A stretch of 64,000 nucleotides of DNA, from assembly GCF_004770045.1 (NCBI RefSeq), contig NZ_RQFO01000016.1:335501-399500 (forward strand), written 5' to 3'. The notes below the pieces were generated by a model that had not been told where the DNA came from, did not search any database, and worked only from the letters and a program-made list of their open reading frames with translations. Numbering within the stretch: position 1 is the stretch's first letter; each line of letters begins with the position of its first letter. The translations under genes were made by a program, and so were the position numbers. This document shows, one piece after another, positions 53,592-62,190 of this stretch. Origin of the DNA: Leptospira montravelensis (GTDB lineage Bacteria; Spirochaetota; Leptospiria; Leptospirales; Leptospiraceae).

Positions 53592-55568
53592 ATGAAATGG
53601 ATCCTCACCTTCATTCTGTTATGTCTCTTTCATACAAACGTATTTGCTGACACTAAAAATTGTCCGAACACAACGCCTGTTGCGCTCTCCTCTCTACAAG
53701 GCAAAACTTTTGACCTATCCCATCACCTAACTTATTTTTCTAAAAACCCTTCCCTCCAAACGCTATCTGAGGTTTTAATTCACTTCCAAACATATCCTAC
53801 AGAAAAATCGGAAGGTATCGTCCCGAACTTTGGAAATACTGACAAACAGTATTGGTTTTGTTTTATCATTCATAACGATGAAAATCATTACAAACGAATC
53901 ATCACTTTTATAAAATACCCATTACTGGATGAGGTTAAATTTTTCGCCTTACGAGAATCAGGTGAAATTTCAGAAAACATCCAAGGTAGACTTTATCCAT
54001 TTAGGAACAGAGAAAGAGATTATCGAGGATTCAGTTATGGAACTGACCTTTTGCCAAGTGAAACAGTCACTTATTTCGTAGGTGTCAAAACAGATAGTTC
54101 CATTTCTGTGCCACTCATGATCGCAGAAGAAAAAGATTTTGATAGTTTTGTTTCTTTGGATACTTTACTACAAGGTTTTTATTTCGGTATAGTGGGAGTG
54201 ATGACTTTATACAATCTTTTTGTATATTTCATGGTTCGAGACAAAGCTTATATTTTTTATGTTTTATATTTATTTTTATCAGCAATTTTATTTCAATTTT
54301 CTATGCAAGGATTGTTTCCTGCACTTTTTTTTCCGTCCTCACCCGAATTAGTTTATCATACACATAATCCACTTTATTTTTTATTTTTAATTTCCTGTTT
54401 TCCGCTAAGTATCACTTTCATGAATTTAAAGGAAAACTCTCCTTTCGTTTACAAATGGTTTATAGCACTTAGTATCATTCCCACTATCTGCCTTTTTTTA
54501 CTTCCTTTTTTACCTTACCGACTGATGAACAGGGCAGGAGATATATTTTCATTTTTACTCGCTTTTTTTGCTTTGGTAGTCTCTTTTTACATTGCTTACA
54601 TAAAAAAATTCCCGCCTGCAAGATTTTATTTTTTTGGGTTTTTCTTTGTGATTGTTGGTGGACTTGCTACCGTTCTCAGGTACATGGGGTTTTTTCCTGT
54701 GAATGTTTTTACTGAAAATGCATTTCAGATCGGAACTGCTATCGAAGTATTACTAATGGCATTTGGTTTGGGTGATCGGATTTCTGTGGTTCGCAAAGAA
54801 AAAGACAAAATCCAATTCAAAGCAGAAATCAACAAACAAAAGTTAATCGCCTATGGAAAAGAACTAAAATTAGCCCAAAAACTACAAGAGTCAACCTTAC
54901 CGCAAGTCTTACCCAAATTTCCAGGCCTTATCATCAAAACAGGATATTTTCCTGCTTCTTTGGTGGGTGGAGATTTTTATGACCTAACCGTTTATGGCAA
55001 ACACCAAATTTGTGGACTCATTGCCGATGTTACGGGACACGGTGTACCTGCCGCCATTGAAGCTGCCATGTTAAAAATTGCTTATATGCAAACTTTGGCC
55101 TTTGCCAATAAACCTGGAAAAGTTTTAGAGAGCATCAATGTTTCTCTTGCCGGTAATTATAAAAACCAATTTTTAACTGCCAGTGCGATCTTTATCGATT
55201 TGGAACAAAAACTATTAAAAGTAGCTAATGCTGGACATCCCGCCTTATACAAGTTTAATGAAGAATCCGCATTCATTGAAGTCATTCGACCTAAAGGCAA
55301 ACTCATAGGATATGCAAAAGAAGTCCAGTATCCAGAAGAAACTTACAAACTCGCAACCGGAGATAAAATTTTACTATTTACCGATGGGATTTGGGATTTA
55401 TGGGAAAATGGTGATTCAGGAGAAGAGGAATTAATTCAGTGGTTGCTCAAAAGAAAAGCGGAATCAGTGGAATCTTTGTATGGTGGGATTGATGAACACA
55501 TTCGCCTACGGAACAAAGAAGGTCCCGCAGACGATGATATAACATTGATTCTATTTGAAATTACTTAA
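53592..55568 (+). CDS. 7TMR-DISM sensor with SpoIIE/PP2C phosphatase domain
   Basis: This is a 658-residue membrane sensor. Signal peptide (1-19), extracellular 7TMR-DISMED2-type beta domain (~40-180), seven membrane helices (~190-395), a linker coiled coil (~395-430), then a SpoIIE PP2C phosphatase (~450-655) with SLVGGDFYD, DVTGHGVPAA, LFTDGIWD and PADDDITLILF. Such proteins dephosphorylate STAS antagonists in partner-switching pathways; the STAS protein at 10140-10484 is a possible target by inference. The ligand is unknown. Confidence 0.93.
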   Translation: MKWILTFILLCLFHTNVFADTKNCPNTTPVALSSLQGKTFDLSHHLTYFSKNPSLQTLSEVLIHFQTYPTEKSEGIVPNFGNTDKQYWFCFIIHNDENHYKRIITFIKYPLLDEVKFFALRESGEISENIQGRLYPFRNRERDYRGFSYGTDLLPSETVTYFVGVKTDSSISVPLMIAEEKDFDSFVSLDTLLQGFYFGIVGVMTLYNLFVYFMVRDKAYIFYVLYLFLSAILFQFSMQGLFPALFFPSSPELVYHTHNPLYFLFLISCFPLSITFMNLKENSPFVYKWFIALSIIPTICLFLLPFLPYRLMNRAGDIFSFLLAFFALVVSFYIAYIKKFPPARFYFFGFFFVIVGGLATVLRYMGFFPVNVFTENAFQIGTAIEVLLMAFGLGDRISVVRKEKDKIQFKAEINKQKLIAYGKELKLAQKLQESTLPQVLPKFPGLIIKTGYFPASLVGGDFYDLTVYGKHQICGLIADVTGHGVPAAIEAAMLKIAYMQTLAFANKPGKVLESINVSLAGNYKNQFLTASAIFIDLEQKLLKVANAGHPALYKFNEESAFIEVIRPKGKLIGYAKEVQYPEETYKLATGDKILLFTDGIWDLWENGDSGEEELIQWLLKRKAESVESLYGGIDEHIRLRNKEGPADDDITLILFEIT

Positions 55569-55577
55569 TCAAATTAA

Positions 55578-55594
55578 GCGGACTAAACGTCCGC
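55578..55594. terminator. Short hairpin between converging 7TMR and Na/Pi genes
   Basis: GCGGAC/GTCCGC, a perfect six-base stem with a five-base loop, overlaps the stop codon of the leftward Na/Pi gene. T-runs are poor on both sides, so a terminator role is uncertain. Confidence 0.4.
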
Positions 55595-57259
55595 ATAAAT
55601 CGCTGCATTGAGTAGTCTGGAAATATTGTCTAAGTTACGAGATACATCACGGTAAAGTAGAGCTGGCATCAAATTGTCTTTTTTCTGATACTTTTTCTTC
55701 TTCACTTTAGAATCGTTCTTTTTGATGGAACGAATCATTTGGAAACGATACTCACGACTTTGGTTACGAATTTGTGGATTCCCAAGGATATCAAAAGTTT
55801 CACTTTGATCCAAGTTCACGAGCAAAATGTCATAATGGTGTTTGAGTAAATCCATTTGTTCTTTTACAGAATTACCGAACGTTTTGTCCAAAGATACTTT
55901 TTGGCGGTGAGATTTTCTCATTTTTCGTGCAATGGAGGCAAAGTTATCACCCATTTCTTCCACTGCCTTCACCCTTTCCATAATTCCTAATACATCTTTT
56001 GCATAGTTTCCAGTAATCCCAGTTTCTTGGATTTGGTTTAAGTAAGTGAGCACTTCTGTACGAACTTGGTCCAACTCTTCTTCTTTTTTTAATACCTGAA
56101 GGACACGAGCAGCATCATAAGGTTGTAACAAAATTTGTTCTGTCAACCTTAGGAAATCATAAGTATCACGAATGATTTTTTTCGTGAACTCCACTAGTTC
56201 CACCATCGCAAGTTCCGTTGTTTTTACAGCACCGGCTTGCAAAAGTCGAATGGAATCTTTGTCTTTTCCTGTTTTGGAAGCTAGGCCATCAACAATGGCA
56301 CTTACCACTTTCGAAATTGTATTCACAAACCAAATGAGGACCAGAGTATTTGTGATGTTAAACATTGTATGGAATAAAGAAATATGGAATCTAGTTGATT
56401 CTTTATCTGTGAGTGGATCTCCAGGAATCAAATCATCTACAATGCCAGTAAACAGTTTGAAAAATAGGAGTGCCCAAACCACACCGAACACATTGAACAT
56501 AGTGTGAGCCAGTGCTGCTTTTTTAGCGTTTCGATTTCCCGGAATGGCTGCTAGGTTGGCAGTAATTGTAGTTCCAATGTTTTCCCCAAGGATCATACCA
56601 TAGGCCGCATCAATCGGGATATAACCTGAGAATGCAAGTGTAATGGTGATGGTTGTGGAAGCAGAAGAAGATTGAATCACAATCGTTAGTAAGGCACCAA
56701 TCAATACAAACAACAATATGGTGTTGAATCCCATATTTGTGTATTGTTGTAAGAATAGAAAACTATCTGGATCCTTTGCACTGTCAGGAACAGATGTTTT
56801 TAAATAATCCAATCCTAAAAACAAAAATCCAAATCCAATGAGGAAACTTCCCCAACCGGATCTGCTTTCTTTGCGTGAAAAATTTAAGATCACCCCTGCT
56901 GCCACAGCTGGTAATGCGAACGATGCAATATTAAATTTAAATCCTAAAAAGGATACAATCCATGCCGTGATAGTGGTTCCAATGTTGGCCCCCATGATCA
57001 CACCGATGGCTTGGGCGAGTGAAATTAAACCTGCATTCACAAATCCAACAACAAGTACGGTGGTTGCCGAACTGGATTGTATTGTAGATGTAATAAATAG
57101 TCCGCTGAACACAGCAGAAACTCTGTTTCGCGTCATAGACGAAAGAAAGGAACGAAGCCGATCTCCCGCCACGCGTTGTAAGGACTCACTTAGTAATTTC
57201 ATCCCGTAGATGAAAATCCCGAGCCCACCTAAAACTTGAATGAGTAGTGACCAATTCAT
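55583..57259 (-). CDS. Na/Pi cotransporter with PhoU-like C-terminus
   Basis: This is 558 residues from the ATG at 57259; a TTG at 57283 is the longer option. The first ~340 residues hold two SLC34-type repeats with QSSSATTVLVVGFVNAGL (~50-67) and QSSSASTTITITLAFSGY (~205-222). A PhoU-like helical cytosolic domain (~350-540, MVELVEFTKKIIRDT, VKAVEEMGDNFASIARKMR) follows. Family members move phosphate with Na+; direction and regulation are unknown. It faces the 7TMR gene. Confidence 0.9.
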   Translation of the reverse strand: MNWSLLIQVLGGLGIFIYGMKLLSESLQRVAGDRLRSFLSSMTRNRVSAVFSGLFITSTIQSSSATTVLVVGFVNAGLISLAQAIGVIMGANIGTTITAWIVSFLGFKFNIASFALPAVAAGVILNFSRKESRSGWGSFLIGFGFLFLGLDYLKTSVPDSAKDPDSFLFLQQYTNMGFNTILLFVLIGALLTIVIQSSSASTTITITLAFSGYIPIDAAYGMILGENIGTTITANLAAIPGNRNAKKAALAHTMFNVFGVVWALLFFKLFTGIVDDLIPGDPLTDKESTRFHISLFHTMFNITNTLVLIWFVNTISKVVSAIVDGLASKTGKDKDSIRLLQAGAVKTTELAMVELVEFTKKIIRDTYDFLRLTEQILLQPYDAARVLQVLKKEEELDQVRTEVLTYLNQIQETGITGNYAKDVLGIMERVKAVEEMGDNFASIARKMRKSHRQKVSLDKTFGNSVKEQMDLLKHHYDILLVNLDQSETFDILGNPQIRNQSREYRFQMIRSIKKNDSKVKKKKYQKKDNLMPALLYRDVSRNLDNISRLLNAAIYADV

Positions 57260-57321
57260 AGATGTAATATTTCCAAGGTTCAATTTCTTTGATTACAATT
57301 TGGTACCAACCTTTTATTCGG

Positions 57322-57349
57322 TTGCAGTATTTTTTTCCATTGGTATAAT
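57322..57349 (+). promoter_or_regulatory. Candidate promoter for slyD
   Basis: TTGCAG (57322-57327), a 16-base spacer and a perfect TATAAT (57344-57349) lie just before the slyD ATGs at 57353 and 57359. A start of transcription about seven bases after the -10 falls at 57356, leaving no room for a Shine-Dalgarno sequence. Confidence 0.6.
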
Positions 57350-57358
57350 GTAATGAAT

Positions 57359-57844
57359 ATGTCAAAAACCATCAGCAAAGGAATGGTTGTAGGATTTTCC
57401 TATCACCTAAAGAACGCCCAGGGAGAAACTCTGGACCAATCAGACGAACCACTATTATACCTCCACGGCTGGCAAAATATTATTCCCGGTTTGGAAAAAG
57501 AATTAGAAGGATTAGTGAACGGAGATTCTAAAAATGTAACTGTACCACCTGAAGATGGTTATGGGACATATAACGAAGCGCTTATTTTTCAAGTTCCCAA
57601 AACAGAACTTCCACCCGAAGCAGAGTTAGAGGTGGGAATGGAATTCCAAACGGACACGCCCGAAGGTAGAATGGTTCTATATTTACAAGAGGTTCGTGAT
57701 GCCGATGTCATTCTGAACGGCAATCACCCGTTAGCTGGAGAAACCCTCCACTTCGATGTTACGATTAAATCCATTCGTGAAGCCACGGAAGAAGAATTAC
57801 AACACGGTCACGTGCACGGTCCAGGCGGACACCACCACCACTAG
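57359..57844 (+). CDS. slyD: FKBP-type peptidyl-prolyl isomerase, SlyD-like
   Basis: This is 161 residues from the ATG at 57359 (ATG at 57353 is the other choice). FKBP domain (VVGFSYHLKN...SDEPLLYLHG...PGLEKELEGLVNG), the inserted-in-flap domain (~70-120, with VPPEDGYGTYNEALIF), and a short His-rich C-terminus (HGHVHGPGGHHHH) that in SlyD binds nickel and other metals. Isomerase and chaperone roles. It appears to be transcribed with almost no 5' leader. Confidence 0.93.
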   Translation: MSKTISKGMVVGFSYHLKNAQGETLDQSDEPLLYLHGWQNIIPGLEKELEGLVNGDSKNVTVPPEDGYGTYNEALIFQVPKTELPPEAELEVGMEFQTDTPEGRMVLYLQEVRDADVILNGNHPLAGETLHFDVTIKSIREATEEELQHGHVHGPGGHHHH

Positions 57845-58100
57845 AAATCTCTTTTTTCGCAATTTTCTCTCTGGGTCTTCTTTCAGATTGCTTTTTTTAG
57901 AAAGGGTAATTACACTGACAGAAGATTCAGAGTATTGTTGATTTTCACCGCCGAAGTAGTCCTTTCAAGCTTGCACGCTGGTAGCTTTCCCAAGTTTTTC
58001 CCTGCATTTTTCTGGAGTTCTTACCCAAAATCCCTTTTAGGGTTCCGACGATTGTAAATCTAGAATTCCCGAGTCAACTTTAACAAACAGGACAAAAACT

Positions 58101-58364
58101 ATGTCAGTAAACATTTACGTTGGCAACCTCTCTTACGATATGACTGAAGGTAAACTCAGTGAGCTTTTCGGAGCACACGGAGCAGTAACTTCTGCAAAAA
58201 TCATCACTGACCAGTATTCTGGCCGTTCTAAAGGTTTCGGATTCATCGAAATGAAAGATGGAAAAGAAGCTGATAACGCGATCAAAGATCTTAACGGAAA
58301 AAACATTCTTAACCGTGAGATGAAAGTAAACATCGCAAAACCTAAAACAAACAACTGGAGATAA
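58101..58364 (+). CDS. RRM-domain RNA-binding protein
   Basis: This is an 87-residue protein with a single RNA recognition motif: RNP2 IYVGNL (~5-10) and RNP1 KGFGFIEM (~44-51). Typical of small cyanobacterial/spirochaete Rbp proteins; the C-terminus (KPKTNNWR) is basic. The 256-base upstream gap suggests a long leader; a CAGGAC sequence precedes the ATG. A strong terminator follows. Confidence 0.93.
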   Translation: MSVNIYVGNLSYDMTEGKLSELFGAHGAVTSAKIITDQYSGRSKGFGFIEMKDGKEADNAIKDLNGKNILNREMKVNIAKPKTNNWR

Positions 58365-58382
58365 TCCAAGTTTGTTAAAAAC

Positions 58383-58418
58383 CGCCGCATAACTTGAAGT
58401 TACGCGGCGTTTTTTTTT
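58383..58418 (+). terminator. Rho-independent terminator after the RRM gene
   Basis: CGCCGC/GCGGCG (58383-58388 and 58404-58409) extended by TAACT/AGTTA with a small loop, then nine T (58410-58418). This is the clearest intrinsic terminator in the window. Confidence 0.93.
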
Positions 58419-58526
58419 TGCCTTTTTGATTTTTTACATTTAATTTCCTAACAAACTCCCGTCTCAAAATCAGCTAATCTTAACAAATTCCGAATCAATT
58501 CGTTCACCTTTCTTTATCTTATCTCG

Positions 58527-58555
58527 TTGACATTTGATCGATCACCATTTAGTAT
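58527..58555 (+). promoter_or_regulatory. Promoter and operator for the vapBC pair
   Basis: TTGACA (58527-58532), 17-base spacer, TAGTAT (58550-58555). The spacer contains the perfect palindrome TGATCGATCA (58535-58544), placed where an antitoxin dimer would block RNA polymerase. Autoregulation is inferred from position. Confidence 0.65.
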
Positions 58556-58573
58556 TACGGTAGAGGTATCGAT

Positions 58574-58780
58574 ATGGGAAAAGTGATAGTCTCACCAAAA
58601 TTTCAAGTGGTCATTCCAAAAGAAATTCGTGAACAAATCGGTGTTAAAGCTGGTATGAAACTCGAAATGATAACTTTTGGAAATCGAATGGAGTTAATCC
58701 CTATTGAACCAATTAAAAAATTGAAAGGTTCTTTAGCCGGTATGGACAGGAAATTAGATCGAGATAGAGATCGAATTTGA
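58574..58780 (+). CDS. vapB: AbrB/SpoVT-type antitoxin of a VapBC-like pair
   Basis: This is a 68-residue protein with the SpoVT/AbrB fold (VIVSPKFQVVIPKEIREQIG, ~4-23; KLEMITFGNRMELIPIEP). The C-terminus is charged (MDRKLDRDRDRI), the region that usually wraps the toxin. It overlaps the toxin start by four bases (TTGA) and has its own operator-bearing promoter. Confidence 0.9.
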   Translation: MGKVIVSPKFQVVIPKEIREQIGVKAGMKLEMITFGNRMELIPIEPIKKLKGSLAGMDRKLDRDRDRI

Positions 58781-59148
58781 ATGTAGTTGATTCTTCCGGA
58801 TGGTTAGAGTATTTCGGTGGCACGAATCGAGCGAATTTATTTTCTGAAGCTATTGAAAAAACAGAAACCTTGCTTGTTCCAAGTTTGTCTTTATTTGAAA
58901 TTTTCAAAAAAGTTTATAAAGAAAAGGGTGAAGACCTTGCACTTAGAATTGTAGCCCATATGCAACTCGGCAAGGTAATCAATTTGGATTCGAGAATTTC
59001 TATTTATGCGGCAAAGATCAGTGTAGAAAAGTCAATTCCGATGGCAGATAGCATCATTTACGCAACAGCCCAATTAAATAAAGCAACACTTTGGACACAA
59101 GACAATGATTTCAGGGGTCTAGCAGGGGTTAAGTTTTTCGATAAATAG
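58777..59148 (+). CDS. vapC: PIN-domain toxin, VapC-like ribonuclease
   Basis: This is a 123-residue PIN-domain RNase. Acidic site residues are D5 (NVVDSSGW), E41 (SLFEIFKK), D91 (MADSIIYA) and D109 (WTQDNDF), the usual quartet. Start is a TTG at 58777 coupled to the antitoxin stop (TTGA); the nearby ATG is out of frame. Acts on tRNA or rRNA in studied homologues; target unknown here. Confidence 0.92.
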   Translation: MNVVDSSGWLEYFGGTNRANLFSEAIEKTETLLVPSLSLFEIFKKVYKEKGEDLALRIVAHMQLGKVINLDSRISIYAAKISVEKSIPMADSIIYATAQLNKATLWTQDNDFRGLAGVKFFDK

Positions 59149-59275
59149 AAAGTTAAAGTTAGAATAGTCCGAAAAAACGTATTTTCAATCGCCACATTTC
59201 TCTAGTTTTAATTTTTCCATCTTAACAAACTTCATCTATAAATTAAAAAAATCGATCTTATTTTCCAATCCCTTC

Positions 59276-59728
59276 CTACAATACCAACTTGTATTTTCCC
59301 TTCATCTTCTCGATTTGTTCTTCTGGAATCTGATGTACGTTGTTTCCGCCATGTCGATTTTCCACTGTCACGATAAATATCCTATATCCGTATTCTTTCG
59401 CTAAACGGACGTAAGGTTCCATCTCCCAATCTAAAGTAAACGTATTGTCTACAATCACAAACGGGATTTCCTGTTCGAGCGCTTGTTTTGTTTTGGATTC
59501 ACATTCTTTGTAAGCTAAATGGTTTTTTTGATAATCAAAATGATAATTACCGGCTTCATCTTCAAAATAGGAATCAATCGAAAAGATAGGTGCGCCATTG
59601 GTAATAGAAATGGCTTTGGCTAAACTTGTTTTTCCTGAACCGGGAATTCCTCGTAAGGTAAGTAAAGTTTTTGTTTGTTCGATGGAAGTGAGATCTATTC
59701 TCAAATTTTCTGAATTCTTAGATTCCAT
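59276..59728 (-). CDS. Small AAA_33-type P-loop kinase-like protein
   Basis: This is a 150-residue protein. Walker A G27-IPGSGKT34, DNTF motif at ~94 and a downstream helix (EEQIEKMKGKYKLVL). Resembles small nucleotide/polynucleotide-kinase-type ATPases (AAA_33). Substrate unknown. Alone on its strand between the vapC and SirB-like genes. Confidence 0.83.
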   Translation of the reverse strand: MESKNSENLRIDLTSIEQTKTLLTLRGIPGSGKTSLAKAISITNGAPIFSIDSYFEDEAGNYHFDYQKNHLAYKECESKTKQALEQEIPFVIVDNTFTLDWEMEPYVRLAKEYGYRIFIVTVENRHGGNNVHQIPEEQIEKMKGKYKLVL

Positions 59729-59825
59729 TTTCCAAATCTTGATTCTTTTTCCAGGCAGGGAAAGAGAAAAATCTAGCCTAGAATGATTCTATCTGAAAGA
59801 ATAGAGCAGAAACAAGGAGACTTTT

Positions 59826-60197
59826 GTGTCATACGAAGCGTATAAACTCATCCATATTTTCGGAATGTATCTTTTATTTTTATCCCTCGGCGGAATTACC
59901 CTCTACACCATCAATGGGGGAAAAAAATCGGAAAACAAATTCAAAGCAGCGGCAGCTATCTTTCATGGTATAGGACTTTTACTTTTGATCGTTGCAGGAT
60001 TTGGACTGATGAAGTTCCGAGGAATTTCTCATTCAGCACTCCCAGTTTGGGTGATTTTGAAAATCGTCATCTGGCTTGCGTTTGGTGGACTTTTGGCAAT
60101 GGCATCTAAAAAAGAAAAATTTGCTAAAATCCTTTGGTTTGTATTTCCACTTTTGGGACTCGCAGCAGCTTACTTAGCTTTTTACCAACCGTTTTAA
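59826..60197 (+). CDS. Four-helix membrane protein of unknown function
   Basis: This is a 123-residue protein, starting at GTG 59826 with a good AAGGAG seven bases before. Four hydrophobic segments; conserved-looking residues H10 and H47 within helices (LIHIFGMYLL, IFHGIGLLLLI) suggest possible haem or metal ligands, by inference. Similar in outline to small SirB/CopD-like membrane proteins, but no name can be given. Confidence 0.72.
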   Translation: MSYEAYKLIHIFGMYLLFLSLGGITLYTINGGKKSENKFKAAAAIFHGIGLLLLIVAGFGLMKFRGISHSALPVWVILKIVIWLAFGGLLAMASKKEKFAKILWFVFPLLGLAAAYLAFYQPF

Positions 60198-60211
60198 TTT
60201 TCTAAAACAAA

Positions 60212-60251
60212 AAACTCCTGCAGATTCTAATGTAGGAGTTTCCCATTTTTT
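60212..60251. terminator. Hairpin terminator between membrane-protein and fumC genes
   Basis: AAACTCCTGCA/TGTAGGAGTTT, an 11-base stem with one G-U, loop eight (60212-60222 and 60231-60241), then six T after four bases (60246-60251). A-rich upstream makes it usable from either strand. Confidence 0.8.
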
Positions 60252-60338
60252 CATCCCTACCATTTTCTTTTTCGATTCTCCAAACAAACTCTGTCTACTT
60301 AAAGAATACAATGAATCTCTAATGATTTGTGAGGGAAT

Positions 60339-61718
60339 ATGAAAACAAGAATCGAAACCGACTCTATGGGTGAAATCGAAGTGGAGAACTCTCGTTATTG
60401 GGGTGCCCAAACGGAGCGTTCCCTCCACCACTTTCATATAGGCACTGATAGATTTCCCAGAGAAATGATTCGAGCTTTCGGGATATTAAAAAAATGCGCA
60501 GCTCTCACGAATCATAATCTGGGAATTTTATCCAAAGAAAAAACAGATCTCATCGTAAATGCGGCCGAAGAAGTCATCGAAGGTAAATTGGATGACCACT
60601 TTCCTCTTGCGGTTTGGCAAACGGGATCGGGAACACAAACCAATATGAATGTGAACGAAGTCATATCCAACCGTGCCATCGAAATGGCAGGTGGAGTTCT
60701 TGGTTCGAAAACACCCATCCATCCGAATGATGATGTCAACAAAGCCCAAAGTTCAAACGATACTTTTCCCACTGCCATGCACATTGCTTGTGCCGAACAA
60801 CTCGTACACAAACTCATTCCCGCCTTACAAACACTGCATGACACTTTGGAAAAAAAATCAAAAGATTTTAAAAGTATCATAAAAATTGGCCGAACTCATT
60901 TGCAGGATGCCACTCCTATTACTTTAGGCCAGGAATTTTCAGGTTATGTACAACAGCTTTTTTATTCGATTGAGAGAGTCAAACGAGTGTTACCTTCTGT
61001 TTACCGATTGGCTATTGGGGGAACTGCCGTAGGAACTGGACTCAATACCCATCCTAAATTTGCAGCGGATGCAGCTGCTGCCATTGCGAAAGAAACAGGA
61101 CTTCCTTTTGTCAGTGCAGAAAACAAATTTGAGGCATTGGCTGCCCATGATTCCCTTGTGGAAGTGAGTGGAGTTTTAAAAACCATCGCTTGTTCCCTTA
61201 TGAAAATCTCAAACGATATCAGGTGGTTGGCCTCTGGCCCACGCGCAGGGATTGGCGAAATTTCCATTCCCGAAAACGAACCTGGCTCTTCGATTATGCC
61301 AGGAAAAGTCAATCCAACACAATCCGAAGCCATGACCATGGTGGCCGCTCAAGTCATCGGAAATGATGTGGCCGTGAACGTGGGTGGTGCTTCAGGAAAT
61401 TTTGAATTAAACGTATTTAAACCTTTGATTATTTTTAATGTACTCAATTCCATACGACTGTTAGCGGATGTTACTTTGTCATTTGAAGAACATTGTGCCA
61501 GAGGTATTGAACCAAACCTTGAAACGATCGAACAGAATTTAAACCGTTCACTGATGCTTGTAACGGCACTGAATCCGCACATCGGGTATGACAATGCTGC
61601 AAAAATTGCAAAACTGGCTCACAAAGAAAATTCTACCTTAAAAGAAGCTGGGATCAAATTAGGAATTTTAACTGCCGAACAGTTTGATCTTTGGGTAAAA
61701 CCGGAAGAGATGATTTAA
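60339..61718 (+). CDS. fumC: Fumarate hydratase class II
   Basis: This is a 459-residue homotetrameric, metal-free fumarase of the TCA cycle. The signature [16 protein letters not shown] (~312-327), with [15 protein letters not shown] (~95-109), [13 protein letters not shown] (~128-140) and [10 protein letters not shown] (~183-192). Close by on the other strand is an unrelated class I fumarase, giving two isofunctional enzymes at one locus. Start ATG at 60339 with GAGGGA upstream. Confidence 0.95.
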   Translation: MKTRIETDSMGEIEVENSRYWGAQTERSLHHFHIGTDRFPREMIRAFGILKKCAALTNHNLGILSKEKTDLIVNAAEEVIEGKLDDHFPLAVWQTGSGTQTNMNVNEVISNRAIEMAGGVLGSKTPIHPNDDVNKAQSSNDTFPTAMHIACAEQLVHKLIPALQTLHDTLEKKSKDFKSIIKIGRTHLQDATPITLGQEFSGYVQQLFYSIERVKRVLPSVYRLAIGGTAVGTGLNTHPKFAADAAAAIAKETGLPFVSAENKFEALAAHDSLVEVSGVLKTIACSLMKISNDIRWLASGPRAGIGEISIPENEPGSSIMPGKVNPTQSEAMTMVAAQVIGNDVAVNVGGASGNFELNVFKPLIIFNVLNSIRLLADVTLSFEEHCARGIEPNLETIEQNLNRSLMLVTALNPHIGYDNAAKIAKLAHKENSTLKEAGIKLGILTAEQFDLWVKPEEMI

Positions 61719-61779
61719 AATCACTTTCTATTCTAAAATACAAACTGTATTGAGTAGATATGGTTCTCTGTTTGTAATC

Positions 61780-62181
61780 TCACTTAGACTGAGTTTTCAA
61801 AGTAGTCCGAATTTTATCCCAGTAGTTTTGGCGCCAACTTTCTTCCACATCAGGGATCAGTTCTTTCGGAACACCGCGGTGTGTGAGTACAACTTCTGTT
61901 CCGCCTTCAGAAGTTTCTTTCAATGTAAAGGTAGCCATTGAAAAAATTCCTTCGGGAAAATCGGATCTTCTCCATGCTTGCACCATTCGTTTTGAAGGTG
62001 CAAGATCAACGATGATTCCGGAAACCTTTCCAGACATGGTGGAAAATGTTCCACCGATCTGATTGCTAATCACAGCCGTTTCCCCTGTAAGGGAAGTAAC
62101 TTTCTTTGAATCAGAAATGCACTGGTAAATTGTCTTAGGTGAGGCTTTAAATTTTACTTTCTGTTTAATTGTTTTACACAT
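61780..62181 (-). CDS. SRPBCC/AHSA1-like protein
   Basis: This is a 133-residue single SRPBCC domain: KVKFKASPKTIYQCISDSKK (N-terminus), FPEGIFSMATFTLKET (middle), and VEESWRQNYWDKIRTTLK (C-terminal helix). Ligand-binding or Aha1-like activity is unknown. It starts nine bases after the fumA stop, so is probably in one transcript with the class I fumarase. Confidence 0.85.
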   Translation of the reverse strand: MCKTIKQKVKFKASPKTIYQCISDSKKVTSLTGETAVISNQIGGTFSTMSGKVSGIIVDLAPSKRMVQAWRRSDFPEGIFSMATFTLKETSEGGTEVVLTHRGVPKELIPDVEESWRQNYWDKIRTTLKTQSK

Positions 62182-62190
62182 CGTTTGGTT

